Position numbers and translations under genes: made by a program
Part shown: positions 11,476 to 21,689 of the stretch, piece by piece
How positions within the stretch are numbered: position 1 is the stretch's first letter
Layout: every line of letters begins with the position of its first letter
The notes under the pieces: model-generated
Told to the model about the DNA's origin: nothing
Database searches by the model: none
Seen by the model: only the letters and a program-made list of their open reading frames with translations
Source: Microvelia longipes
Taxonomy: Eukaryota > Arthropoda > Insecta > Hemiptera > Veliidae
NCBI GenBank assembly: GCA_018340805.1
Contig: JACMZG010001870.1
Span: 46,006,006-46,070,005, forward strand
DNA: 64,000 bases
Direction: 5' to 3'

Positions 11476-13197
11476 TTTACGTTGACTTGCTTCTAGTAAC
11501 CTAAACAGACAAAACAATACAAGTTTATAAGGGTTGCTTCTAGTAACTTGAACAGACAAAACAATACAAGTTTATAAGGGTTGCTTCTAGTAACTTGAAC
11601 AGACAAAACAATACAAGTTTATAAGGTTGCTTCTAGTAACTTCACTTATGCTTCTAGTAACTTGAACAGACAAAAACAATACAAGAGGGTTGCTTCTAGT
11701 AACCTAAGAGAGTTTATAGGGTTGCTTCTAGTAACTTGAACAGACAAAACAATACAAGTTTATAAGGGTTGCTTCTAGTAACCAAGAGACAAACAATACA
11801 AGTTTATAAGGTTGCTTCTAGTACCTAAAGAACAAAACAATACAAGTTTATAAGGGTTGCTTCTAGTAACTTGAACAGACAAAACAATACAAGTTTATAA
11901 GGTTGCTTCTAGTAACCTAAAGAGACAAAACAATACAAGTTTATAAGGGTTGCTTCTAGTAACCTAAAGAAACAAAACAATACAAGTTTATAAGGGTTGC
12001 TTCTAGTAACTTGAACAGACAAAACAATACAAGTTTATAAGGGTTGCTTCTAGTAACTTAAACAGACAAACAATACAGTTTATAAGGGTTGCTTCTAGTA
12101 ACCTAAAGAAACAAAACAATACAAGTTTATAAGGTGCTTCTAGTAACTTAAACAGACAAACAATACAAGTTTATAAGGGTTGCTTTCTAGTAACCTAAAA
12201 GACAAAACAATACAAGGTTTATAAGGGTTGCTTCTAGTAACCTAAAGAAACAAAACAATACAAGTTTATAAGGGTTGCTTCTAGTAACTTAAACAGACAA
12301 AACAATACAAGTTTATAAGGGTTGCTTCTAGTAACTTAAAACAGACAAAACAATACAAGTTTATAAGGGTTTGCTTCTAGTAACTTAAACAGACAAAACA
12401 ATACAAGTTTATAAGGGTTGCTTCTAGTAACCTGAACAGACAAAAATACAAGTTTATAAGGGTTGCTTCTAGTAACCTAAAGAACAAAACAATACAAGTT
12501 ATAAGGGTTGCTTCTAGTAACTTAAACAGACAAACAATAATAACTAGTAACCTGAACAGACAAAACAATACAAGTTTATAAGGGTTGCTTCTAGTAACCT
12601 GAACAGACAAAACAATACAAGTTTATAAGGGTTGCTTCTAGTAACTTAAACAGACAAAACAATACAAGTTTATAAGGGTTGCTAGACACAAACAATACAA
12701 GTTTATAAGGGTTGCTTCTAGTAACCTGAACAGACAAAACAATACAAGTTTATAAGGGTTGCTTCTAGTAACCTAAAGAAACAAAACAATACAAGTTTAT
12801 AAGGGTTGCTTCTAGTAACTTAAACAGACAAAACAATTCAAGTTTATAAGGGTTGCTTCTAGTAACCTAAACAGACAAAACAATACAAGTTTATAAGGGT
12901 TGCTTCTAGTAACTTAACAGGTTTATAAGGTTGCTTCTAGTAACTTAAACAGACAAAACAATACAAGTTTATAAGGGTTGCTTCTAGTAACCTGAACAGA
13001 CAAAACAATACAAGTTTATAAGGGTTGCTTCTAGTAACCTAAAGAAACAAAACAATACAAGTTTATAAGGGTTGCTTCTAGTAACTTTACAAGTTTATAA
13101 GGGTTGCTTCTAGTAACTGAACAGACATAACAATAAGTTTATAAGGTTGCTTCTAGTAACCTGAACAACCAAACAATACAAGTTTATAAGGGTTGCT
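11476..13197. repeat. Satellite, ~46-bp unit
   Basis: Close to forty tandem copies of GGGTTGCTTCTAGTAAC followed by TTGAACAGACAAAACAATAC and AAGTTTATAA. Two interleaved variants (ACTTGAACAG and ACCTAAAGAA) recur. Each unit can form a small hairpin, GGTTGCT-TCT-AGTAACC. The frame at 12377-12610 (minus) reads through units and is not a gene. Confidence 0.95.
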
Positions 13198-13563
13198 CCC
13201 TTATAAACCCTTGGGTTTGGGGTACCTCCGAACTAGTCTTCACAATTTTGGACTAGTAAAAAATCAAATTAATTTTTGAAATGTTAAAAATATAAAATTT
13301 ATGTTTCACTTTGGAGTTTAAATTCAAGAAACATCTCAATACATTTGTTTAATCCGGTCACGTAGCAGGATGACAAGGGAGAAAAATCTGCCGTCTAAAC
13401 TAGCACCCTGGGAACTTTGAGTTGGGTAGGTTTTCCTACAACCAAAGCGCCTCCTGAAATACCCAACAAGACAAATGTTAGGGGAAATTTCTTTATTTTC
13501 AATCTATTTCCTTCTTTCTCTTTTTCTATTTATATACATAAATAAATAAAATAAATAAATAAA

Positions 13564-13616
<53 letters not shown>
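13198..13616. other. AT-rich stretch ending in a (TA)n tract
   Basis: No feature is recognised from 13198 to about 13560. A TA dinucleotide tract runs from about 13567 to 13612. Confidence 0.5.
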
Positions 13617-13858
13617 CAACAATATATTATTGATCAGTGAGTCCCCACTTCTAGAAAATCTACCACCACCTCTCCCTCCACCTTAAACCCAACCTCATAA
13701 GCTCATTTTTTATTGAAAATTTGCAATAATTTGCTGGAATAGAGTGTAACTTTTCCGTAAGACTTAAAAGTCCCAAAAGTGTTGTCACTGAACACTTATC
13801 TATTACATGATTCTCGTAGCATTTGAAATAAAATATCCAGAGATAAAAAAAAGAGATT
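13617..13858. repeat. Repeat D, copy 2 (uninserted)
   Basis: Direct paralogue of 10600-10828. Here CTCAACAATAT runs straight into ATTGATCAG, without the 811-bp element found in copy 1. Confidence 0.8.
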
Positions 13859-13860
<2 letters not shown>

Positions 13861-13913
<53 letters not shown>

Positions 13914-13925
13914 TATATATAATAT

Positions 13926-14012
<87 letters not shown>
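13861..14012. repeat. (TA)n microsatellite
   Basis: About 150 bp of TA dinucleotides with occasional phase breaks (AATAT). The mariner-like element begins directly at its right edge, as expected for TA-targeted insertion. Confidence 0.95.
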
Positions 14013-14015
<3 letters not shown>

Positions 14016-14411
14016 GGTGTCCACGGATGGAGTTGCCTATACGTGTAAATGACAAAAAATTTCATTTTTCGACAAAAAGTCACTCTTTATAAAAAATTTT
14101 TGTTTTGAAACGAAGATTGAGCAGACTAAAAGTTTCGTACCATGTACCCAGTACCCAAAATGTACAATTTTTTAAAATTTGCCAAGAGAAAAGTAGGTCT
14201 AATTTTGATTTTACGACAAAAAGTTATTCTGCAAAATGTCACTTATTTTTTTAAAAAAAAATCTATTTATGCAATAAAAACATGACAATCATTTTTCACC
14301 ATTAATTAAAATTATTATTTTTTTATTAATTTGTTTTTTTTATTTTGTTTTGATTTAATGAAAACACAAAATCAGCTGATTAATTTATTAATAATAAATG
14401 TAAACAAACTA
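14013..14411 (+). repeat. Left terminal inverted repeat of the mariner-like element
   Basis: Pairs with 15825-16215. Subterminal motifs repeat within the arm, such as GACAAAAAGTCACTC and ACGACAAAAAGTTATTC, and could be transposase-binding sites (inference). Confidence 0.9.
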
Positions 14412-14524
14412 CATATTAAATCTGTTCTACTATGTATTTAATAAATACAATGTTCTAAATCTAAATAAATAAATAAAAATCTAAAGTAAGAAAAATAAAG
14501 GAAAAGTAAAATAACGCAGTCGTA

Positions 14525-15580
14525 TTATTCAATATGTAAACCACCACGTTCGACGCACAGTTCTAATCTTTTCTTGAATTCATTATAGACTCTGCCTAAC
14601 ATTTCTTCGGTCACTGTTTCCACTGCTTCTCGTATCTTGTTTTTTAAAATATTTACATCATGAGGAACAGTTTCGTGAAATACTTTCTGTTTCAAGTACC
14701 CCCACAGAAAGAAATCAATCCATTGTTGTTAGGTCAGGGGAACGCGCAGGCCAAGCAATAGGTCCAAATCGTCCTATCCATTTTCCTGGAAATTTATGGT
14801 CTAACCAATTTCTGACGTTATAGGCTGAATGCGCCGGACATCCATCTTGTTGGAAATGCATTATTTGTCTAAAGTCTAAATTTTTTTCGTCCAACTATGG
14901 CCAAAAAAAAATTGTCTAATAAATGTAAGTAGCTGTCTTGGTTCAGTGCCCCCGTCTAAAAAATATGGTCCAATTATTTTTGTTGGTGTCATGGCGCACC
15001 ATACATTTACTTTTTAAAATTTTTGACTGTTTGTAGTAATAGAATAATTTGGATTGTCCTGTGTCCAGTATCGTGCGTTTTGTGAGGATACATGTCCGTT
15101 AGTACTAAAAGTCGATTCGTCGCTAAATATTATTCGTTTGTGGAAATTTCGGTTTCGGTCTATTTTTTCACTTAATGTCAAACTAAAGTCAAGTCTTAGT
15201 GCGTCGTCTCCGTCTTCTAGTTTGTGTAGAAAATGAGGTTTATATGGATGGTATTGGTTTACTTTCAAAATTTTCTGTAAGTGAGATTTACTGATCATTA
15301 GTTCCTGCTGTCTGATTTTGAGCGACTTGGAGGGAATACCCCTTACGGAATCTAGTACCAACAATGTTGCTGCGTCGTCTTCATTGTATTCTTTTCTCTG
15401 CTTTTTTACGTCAGCGACACTGCCGGTTCGCACAAATTTTTCAATTATTTTTTTTAAATTTTGCCTGGTTGCGTTAACATTAGGAAATCTAATATGAAAC
15501 AGTTCTATAGCTCGAGCGTATGTTACGTCCCCAATACCGTAACCCTGAACTAAGTATATTCTCTGTTCTTGCGTTAACAT
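14525..15580 (-). pseudogene. Tc1/mariner-superfamily transposase, DDD type, inactivated
   Basis: This is the remnant of the cut-and-paste transposase that would bind the element's ends and move it. The intact N-terminal part (188 codons, 15580 to 15014) starts MLTQEQRIYL and has a helix-turn-helix-like region in about residues 1-110. The first catalytic Asp is residue 154, in FSDEST. An in-frame TAA follows at 15014-15016. Downstream the reading continues (KVNVWCAM) and then needs a frame change at an A-run at 14903-14911. The second Asp codon is 14844-14846 (QQDGCPAH) and the third is 14718-14720 (PDLTTMD). The last two are in the same frame with 41 residues between them. A further frame break follows immediately, with a TGA at 14715-14717. 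The natural stop appears to be at 14525-14527. The full product would be about 350 residues, normal for the family. The family call is confident; the DD41D-type subfamily is inference. Confidence 0.92.
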
Positions 15581-15824
15581 CTTGAATTAATAAAAGAATT
15601 TAAAAAATTAAAAAGTTATTTAAATTAGCATTAGCAAACAATATTAATAATATCGTCTAACTTACCACTTTAGAAAAAATAATGTCTTAGTTAGTACAAG
15701 TTCAATAATTATTTAAGTACGAATAATACTTTCAATAATTGCAAAAAAAAAAAAGTAATAATCTACTTAATCAAGTCATCAAAATCATAAGTATTTATTA
15801 AAGTACAAAACAAAATACACGTGG

Positions 15825-16215
15825 AGTTTGTTTACATTTATTATTAATAAATTAATCAGCTGATTTTGTGTTTTCATTAAATCAAAACAAAAAAAAAAAA
15901 ACAAATGAATAAAAAAAAAATTAATTAATGGTGAAAAATGATTGTCATGTTTTTATTGCATAAATTTATTTTTTTAAAATAAGTGACTTTTTGAAGAATA
16001 ACTTTTTGTCGTAAAATCAAAATTAGACCTACTTCTCTCTTGGTGAATTTTAAAAAATTGTACATTTTGAGTACTGGGTACATGGTACGAAACTTTTAGT
16101 CTGCTCAATCTTCGTTTCAAAACAAGCAAAAATTTTTATAAAGAGTGACTTTTTGTCGAAAAATGAAATTTTTTGTCATTTACACGTATAGGCAACTCCA
16201 TCCGTGGACACCCTG
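15825..16215 (-). repeat. Right terminal inverted repeat of the mariner-like element
   Basis: Inverse of 14013-14411. It includes AATCAGCTGATTTTGTG and GACTTTTTGTCG motifs and ends CACCCTG before TA. Confidence 0.9.
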
Positions 16216-17100
16216 TATATATTTGCAGCACACCTCCGCCAGAAGCTACCAGCGACATTAGTTGCAGTAAAATGGCTTGCCGATCGATCAGGATGCTGAA
16301 GGTAAAGGTTGAAGATAAACTCAGACTTGTGGTTGAATATGGCTGAAGAATATAATCATAAATAATGGTTTACAGGAACAATTCGAATAAACCAAATACT
16401 TGAGCTACTTTTTTCAATTGGGAAAACTTCTGATTGAAGTTCTGATTGGTTGTTCTAAAGATGTCGTAACCCAATGACATTACTTAGATTATCCAGACAA
16501 GTATAGCAAGAGGCGCGGTATCAACCGCATAGTTAAAACGAATGTTTTTTCTGTACAAAGAAAAAATTATAGTACAGTACGCCGGACGGTGTACGATACT
16601 ATAAATTAGATTATTTCTATATTCCGAATCTGTTATCCATATATTATTGTAAGAATTAAGCGTAATCGAAATAACTACTCAAATTATTTTTTAACTAGAA
16701 AATGTTTTAAAAATCGCGTAATATGCGATAATCGAGATACTAAAATTTGTAATGTTAATAATTAATTCGCAATCTAATTTCGTAGTAAAAATTTAAAAAA
16801 AGTCGAAAAAAAAGTCTTAAAAAGAGTAACTCTAGACAAAAAAAAATTGTCCTTTAATTGACACTGAGGGAGCGAGGAAAGAAGGCAGGGCGTAACACAG
16901 CGGGACGGGGGGGTAAAGAGTGGGAGGAATAGTAATAAAGAGAATAACCAGATTAAATGGTCGTCCTTTTTTTCAAAAATTCTGATTGTTAAGAGGAATG
17001 TTAAAATATTAAAATTATTACATCGTTTGGTATGCAGCTTTATCCTGGGCAATTTTTCATTTTACTAAAGAGTAATTTTATAATGAAAAATTACGCAATG
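16216..17100. other. No gene recognised
   Basis: AT-rich with a modestly GC-richer piece around 16860-16930. The open frame 16774-17052 (minus) has a hydrophobic, repetitive composition and no recognisable domain. Confidence 0.4.
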
Positions 17101-17101
17101 A

Positions 17102-17644
17102 GTCCGGTAGGTCAGGGGTAGAGCACTCGCCTTTCGACCTGGAGGTCGAGGGTTCAAATCCAGCCGAGGGAGGACCTTAATATGAGATTATCCCTTGTAC
17201 CGTACACTCTCTTAAAATGTCTTAAATTCATAGCCAGCCAACCCAGCCAGGGTTTCACGTGGTTGCCTTGGCTGCTAATACGCTAATGTGGGGTTGGTTT
17301 CTGGGACAAGTCTGGATCCACGTTTCCGTTGTTTCCGGCTCACGAAAAGTTAAGGTTCTACGGGCTGATGGAGATGAAGGTCGGTAATATATATTACCGA
17401 CCTTAACTGGAATTTGTGCGATTTTCTAATATTTTGAGCGAGCGCATCCATATGAAAGGCTCCACTTTCATATGGATAGGCATGGATAGGCAGACTATGC
17501 CATTCCTTCATAATTAATGGTAAATTTTCAGAAAAATTTGTTTTACAGTAGTACATCAAGTACATCTGTAAACACCCGAGGTGGTTCCCGCAGGGGTTAT
17601 CCCTGATGAGCCGCAAGGCTCTAAACGGGCATTATTATTATTAT
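17102..17644 (+). mobile_element. tRNA-derived SINE-like element, long form
   Basis: It begins with a tRNA-like head: an A-box-like GGTCAGGGGTAGAGCACTC at 17111-17129 and a B-box GGTTCAAATCC at 17151-17161, normally an internal RNA polymerase III promoter. The anticodon stem does not pair well, so it is not a functional tRNA. It ends with a tail domain, ACCCGAGGTGGTTCCCGCAG through CTAAACGGGC, then (ATT)n. The same tail ends the SINE at 27564-27803. The middle holds a perfect 28-bp palindrome at 17377-17404 and a hairpin at 17448-17475. At 543 bp it is long for a SINE and could be a composite. Confidence 0.7.
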
Positions 17645-17685
17645 GATATATTTGTAAAAGGAGCTAAATTTCTTATATATAATTT

Positions 17686-17689
<4 letters not shown>

Positions 17690-17763
<74 letters not shown>

Positions 17764-17803
17764 TATATATATACTATATATTAAAAAATATATAAGATTT
17801 AGC

Positions 17804-17857
<54 letters not shown>

Positions 17858-17910
17858 CCATATATATACACACATACATATACATGTATACATATACAAA
17901 CATACACATA
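17690..17910. repeat. (TA)n microsatellite with TACA-rich end
   Basis: TA dinucleotides broken by a short AAAAAATATATAAGATTTAG island, then passing into ACACATACATATACA-type sequence. Confidence 0.9.
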
Positions 17911-17940
17911 CATAAAACACAGCACAAAAATTAAATAATT

Positions 17941-18413
17941 AAATAAAGTTAATGAGTATATAATAATAAAGTTAATACTTGATTACGTTTATTGTTTTGT
18001 GCATTTTAGACAGAAATATTGCAATTATATATTTATTATGATAAATGTAATAATAGATATTTTGATGACGCCTTGAACTATGGGACAAAGTATAATCTTT
18101 TTTATCTTATACACTTGGTTCAGCTAGGTCGAAATTTTCAATAAACATTTTACAACCTTTAAACCCTTGCTTTATTATTTATACTGACAATATAACCTTT
18201 ACAGTGTTATATTACAAAATAACCTTATCAGGAGGTTATATCCTATATTTTTAAAGCCTGTGTAGCTGGTAATCTGTTTCAGGCATCAGCTAACTTATAA
18301 TTAAAAAGTTTATTTATGAAAATAAAAGAAAAACGTAAAAAAGTATACAACATGACGTCAGCATTTTTGTTTTTACTTCTTTTCATTCCGTCGGTACAAA
18401 GAAAAAGTATAGT
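17941..18413. other. No gene recognised
   Basis: AT-rich, no repeat partner noticed. The last 12 bases, AAAAAGTATAGT at 18402-18413, are the left target duplication of the next element. Confidence 0.45.
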
Positions 18414-18509
18414 TTTTACCTTAAAATTAAAAAGGTTGTATTTACCGCAAGTTGAAGAAGCAACCGAAGAATCAGCTACCGTCGATACTTGCTGTTGGAT
18501 ATAAAAATC

Positions 18510-18546
18510 CCTGGACCGGTTTCGGCATATCGCCATCATCAGCAGG
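18510..18546 (-). ncRNA. Hammerhead-like self-cleaving ribozyme, minus strand
   Basis: Read on the minus strand: helix I CCTG with CAGG (4 bp), core CTGATGA, one extra T, helix II GGC-GATAT-GCC, GAAA, then a palindromic helix III ACCGGT and cleavage base C. All core elements are present. Helix III is a 6-nt palindrome, so activity might need dimerisation, as known for minimal hammerheads. The T between CTGATGA and helix II departs from the textbook motif. Confidence 0.6.
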
Positions 18547-18698
18547 CTGGGCAACACTCGAGCTCTCAACAAATAAAGTTATATCAGTGATTAACTTCTA
18601 GTCTCAATGAGCATCTTCAGAGGGTTCGTCGTGCTCATTGAGACTAGAAGTTAATCACTGATATAACTTTATTAGTTGAGAGCTCGAGTGTTGCCCCG

Positions 18699-18735
18699 CC
18701 TGCTGATGATGGCGTTATGCCGAAACCGGTCTAGG
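18699..18735 (+). ncRNA. Hammerhead-like self-cleaving ribozyme, plus strand
   Basis: Mirror copy in the right arm: helix I CCTG with TAGG (one G-T wobble), CTGATGA at 18703-18709, helix II GGC-GTTAT-GCC, GAAA at 18722-18725, helix III ACCGGT, cleavage base C at 18731. The helix II loop differs from the minus-strand copy while the stem is kept. Confidence 0.6.
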
Positions 18736-18879
18736 GATATTTATATCCAATAGCAAGTATCGACGGTAGCTGATTCTTCAAAAAGTATAGTGTTTAACAA
18801 AAACCCATATCAAGGATTTTACCTTTAATTGATCATTTTCAGGTATTTGTAACACCTTACGAAAATAAGGACTGACAAG

Positions 18880-19060
18880 TTGTCCGTCCTGTATTGTGTA
18901 TTTTGCCATCGTAGCTCCCTGAGTGCTAATGCTAAAGAGTTGAAACTTAGTAAAAAAAATGTATTTTTAGGTCTACAAAGCGTAGTTAAAAATATTTCAT
19001 AAGGCGCTATTAACCGGCAATATTGTTATAGACTCGTAAAAAAAGTTTGATTTTAAAACG
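18880..19060 (-). repeat. Diverged family A fragment
   Basis: Keeps GCCATCGTAGCTCCCTGAGT, AAAGAGTTGAAACTTAG and a degenerate ATTTCATAAGGCGCTATTAACC segment in family A order (minus orientation), but with many differences. Confidence 0.5.
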
Positions 19061-19504
19061 ACTAGAAAATTAATAGTTTTTAGTTGGATCAAAAATGTTA
19101 AGCAGCATTAATCTGGGTGACCTTAAGAGAAAAACCAATGTTTGTCCCCTAAAAGTCGTACTACACTATAAATTAGACGATTTTTTTTATATCCTGACGA
19201 CGAGGGAAGTAGGCCAGAAACAGCGAGGATGACCTCAGCGAATGCCAAAATAGAAGAAAAAAGTTTTGGGCAAGACCCTGTTTTTTTAAAATATTTTAAA
19301 ATAATTTTAAGTATTAAAGTATCCTTTTGTTAGTGACCAACCTAATGTAATAATACTGAATGTCTCAAAATATATTACTATCAGATGAAGCAAATAATTG
19401 TACTCAACCCTTAACAATCAACCACATACGATATGTAGTTCAAAATTATCTTGTATTCAGCCCTTAACATCAATCACCTACCATATGCAGTTTATATTAA
19501 TTAT
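19061..19504. other. No gene recognised
   Basis: AT-rich. Positions 19398-19500 show a weak duplication of a ~60-bp segment (CAACCCTTAACAATCAACCA and CAGCCCTTAACATCAATCAC). Confidence 0.4.
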
Positions 19505-19725
19505 CTTGTACTCATCGCTCTGTTTTACTTCAGTACGAGGAACCGAGATACTCGCAACCGATGTTTTACTCCAGTACGAGGTACCGAGATACTCGTAACT
19601 GATGTTTTACTCCAGTACGAGGTACCGAGATACTCGTAACTGATGTTTTACTCCAGTACGAGGTACCGAGATACTCGTAACTGATGTTTTACTCCAGTAC
19701 GAGGTACTGAGATACTCGTAACCGA
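19505..19725. repeat. Satellite, 41-bp unit, about 5 copies
   Basis: Units of TGTTTTACTCCAGTACGAGG then TACCGAGATACTCGTAAC. Within each unit ACGAG and CTCGT can pair around GTACCGAGATA, so each copy is a small hairpin. Confidence 0.9.
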
Positions 19726-20114
19726 TTTTCATGACAATAATTGACAATATCAACTAAACATATTTAAATACTAGAAGACGTTGAATTGTTGATTTATTTG
19801 AACTTGAACCTTTTTAAAACAAGAATTCACTTAAAAAACGTTTAATATTATTAATAAAAATTTAAGTAAAGAAAAAGAAGATAAACAGAAAAAAAAAGTT
19901 TTTCTTGTGGCTTTAAGGAAATACTTTTTAATTAAGTAATGCACATTATTAAGTTAAATTAAAATAATTGATTGGTTAAAACATTAAGTGATTATTACAA
20001 ATTGATACTTAAATAATTAATAGGTTTTGCCAGTCTGTCTTTACTCAGAAGGAAAATCAGTGTAGCAGTCACAATGATTTTAAAAAAGTGGCCTTTGGCA
20101 TCTTTGTCGCTCCA
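19726..20114. other. AT-rich stretch, no gene recognised
   Basis: Nothing identifiable. Confidence 0.4.
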
Positions 20115-20235
20115 CAGCATCGCCACTGGGGACCGCTTCGCGGCCACATGGTTGTTGTACTTTATCAGTTCATCATATTACTGGCTTATATAAGTGGCAT
20201 ACTGCCACGATATAAGTGACTTTTCAAATTTGACA
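20115..20235 (+). repeat. Dispersed repeat family E, copy 1
   Basis: GC-rich start with GACCGCTTCGCGGCCACATGG, followed by ACTTTATCAGTTCATCATAT and AAGTGGCATACTGCCACGAT. Other copies are at 30955-31075 and 41685-41800, and a degenerate one at about 25010-25095. The GC-rich start is the inverse of the family I start (51750), so E and I may be parts of one element. Confidence 0.7.
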
Positions 20236-20755
20236 TATGTATTAGTCAAAGAACGTGATTGGTTTGACATATGTATTAGTCAAAGAACTTGATCGGTTTG
20301 CCATATGTATTAGTCAAAGAACGTGATCGGTTTGATATATGTATTAGTTAAAGAACGTGATTGGTTTGACATATGTATTAGTCAAAGAACGTGATTGGTT
20401 TCACATATGTATTAGTCAAAGAACGTGATTGGTTTGACATATGTATTAGAACGTGATTGGTTTGAAATATGTACTAGTCAAAGAACGTGATGGTTTCACA
20501 TATGTATTAGTCAAAGAACGTGATTGGTTTGACATATGTACTAGTCAAAGAACGTGATTGGTTTGAAATATGTACTAGTCAAAGAACGTGATTGGTTTGA
20601 AATATGTACTAGTCAAAGAACGTGATTGGTTTGACTTATGTATTAGTCAAAGAACGTGATCGGTTTGAAATATGTATTATTTAAAGAACGTGATTGGTTT
20701 GACATATGTACTAGTCAAAGAACGTGATCGGTTTGACATATGTATGTCAATCAAT
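20236..20755. repeat. Satellite, ~34-bp unit
   Basis: About fifteen copies of GTTTGACATATGTATTAGTC then AAAGAACGTGATTG. ATTGG, an inverted CCAAT box, and CATATG, an E-box, recur in most units. The array directly follows family E. A lone monomer-like TTTGACATATATATT occurs near 42030 after another family E copy. Confidence 0.9.
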
Positions 20756-20819
20756 AAAACCTAAACTAATACTCAATTAAGTGATTTCAACTCTTAAGCA
20801 TAAATACATAAGGAGCTGC

Positions 20820-20936
20820 AATAATAACTCTTACACATACATACGCACACACATACGCACACACAAACACACACACTAACACACTCACATACAGACAGAC
20901 AACGTTGTGAAAACCACTCAGGAGGCCTTCAAATAT
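20820..20936 (+). repeat. CA-rich tract and family A fragment
   Basis: A CACACA-rich stretch runs into ACAGACAGACAACGTTGTG then AAAACCACTCAGGAGGCC, the conserved right-centre part of family A. Confidence 0.7.
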
Positions 20937-21689
20937 TTTACTTTTAAGATCTAACAAGTTAATGTCAACAGACTTTAATTCTAGTATTTTTTATTTTCTT
21001 AGGATTCATAACTTTATAATCTTAAACCAGGTAGGAATAACATTAAATATTATCAATTATCTGCAAAACAACAATAAAGAACTTTTTTCGACTTTTTCTT
21101 GACCTTTTCATGCAAGCTCTTGGTGCGTCATATCACTGATAATGCATATTTCACCTCTATAACATTAATTTAATTAGCATAAATCAATATTTGATGTTTA
21201 ATACCATATTAAGTAAACATGATATTAAAGCTAACATGGCTATTATCCGTATGAATATCATACGGATATGTTAGCTGCATGTAATAGCTTTAACATATTA
21301 CGTTATAAACACTGATACATATACACCAGAGTCAAATTTATAAATGCATGAAGACTATATTAGATTGTAAAGGGAAAAAGACCAAACTTCATGTAGTAGC
21401 CCATTTATTAATCAAGTTTCTAAATACCATTAGCCCATTTATTAGGGTACTTAGTTGACACATATGCTAGTCTTATTTATGACTAAATGCGTCCCAATTT
21501 TCGAATCGGTCAAAACATCTTTTCGAGTATTAAGAATTTTAGAATTTGCAGAGTCATTAAAGACTTTTAATAACGTCATATTTTCCAGATAACACTACTA
21601 GACCCAAGGAATACATTTCGTACCAATTTTTATATCTCTAGGATAAACATGCTAAATGAAAATACAGACACATTCAGAGAGATACATTA
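20937..21689. other. No gene recognised
   Basis: AT-rich. A hairpin ATCCGTATGA / TCATACGGAT sits near 21246-21269. Confidence 0.4.

Larger units (their letters stand above)
14013..16215 (-). mobile_element. Tc1/mariner-superfamily element with ~400-bp TIRs
   Basis: A complete but inactive DNA transposon of 2203 bp. The ends CAGGGTGTCCACGGATGG and CCATCCGTGGACACCCTG are each bordered by TA, the target duplication of this superfamily. The terminal inverted repeats are unusually long: 14013-14411 pairs with 15825-16215 apart from small differences. The single transposase gene lies between them on the minus strand and is broken. The TA-rich surroundings fit TA targeting. The element looks old, because the gene carries several lesions and the TIRs differ by scattered substitutions and small indels. 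Confidence 0.93.
18414..18779. mobile_element. Fold-back element with hammerhead-like ribozymes in both arms
   Basis: A 366-bp palindromic element flanked by AAAAAGTATAGT at 18402-18413 and 18780-18791, a 12-bp target duplication. The arms share AGAATCAGCTACCGTCGATA, CTTGCTGTTGGATATAA, GAGCTCGAGTGTTGCCC and a segment around TCTCAATGAGCA near the centre (about 18605-18640). Each arm has a hammerhead-like core, one per strand. The left side extends about 100 bp beyond its predicted cleavage site, the right about 48 bp. A second copy is at 62431-62715. The overall design resembles inverted terminal segments of Penelope-like elements, which are known to carry hammerhead ribozymes. That link is inference, because no reverse transcriptase is present. 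Confidence 0.75.

Noticed and set aside
17102..17175. Functional tRNA gene
   Set aside because: A-box-like and B-box sequences are present, but the anticodon and acceptor stems do not pair well, and the segment continues into a SINE body and shared tail.
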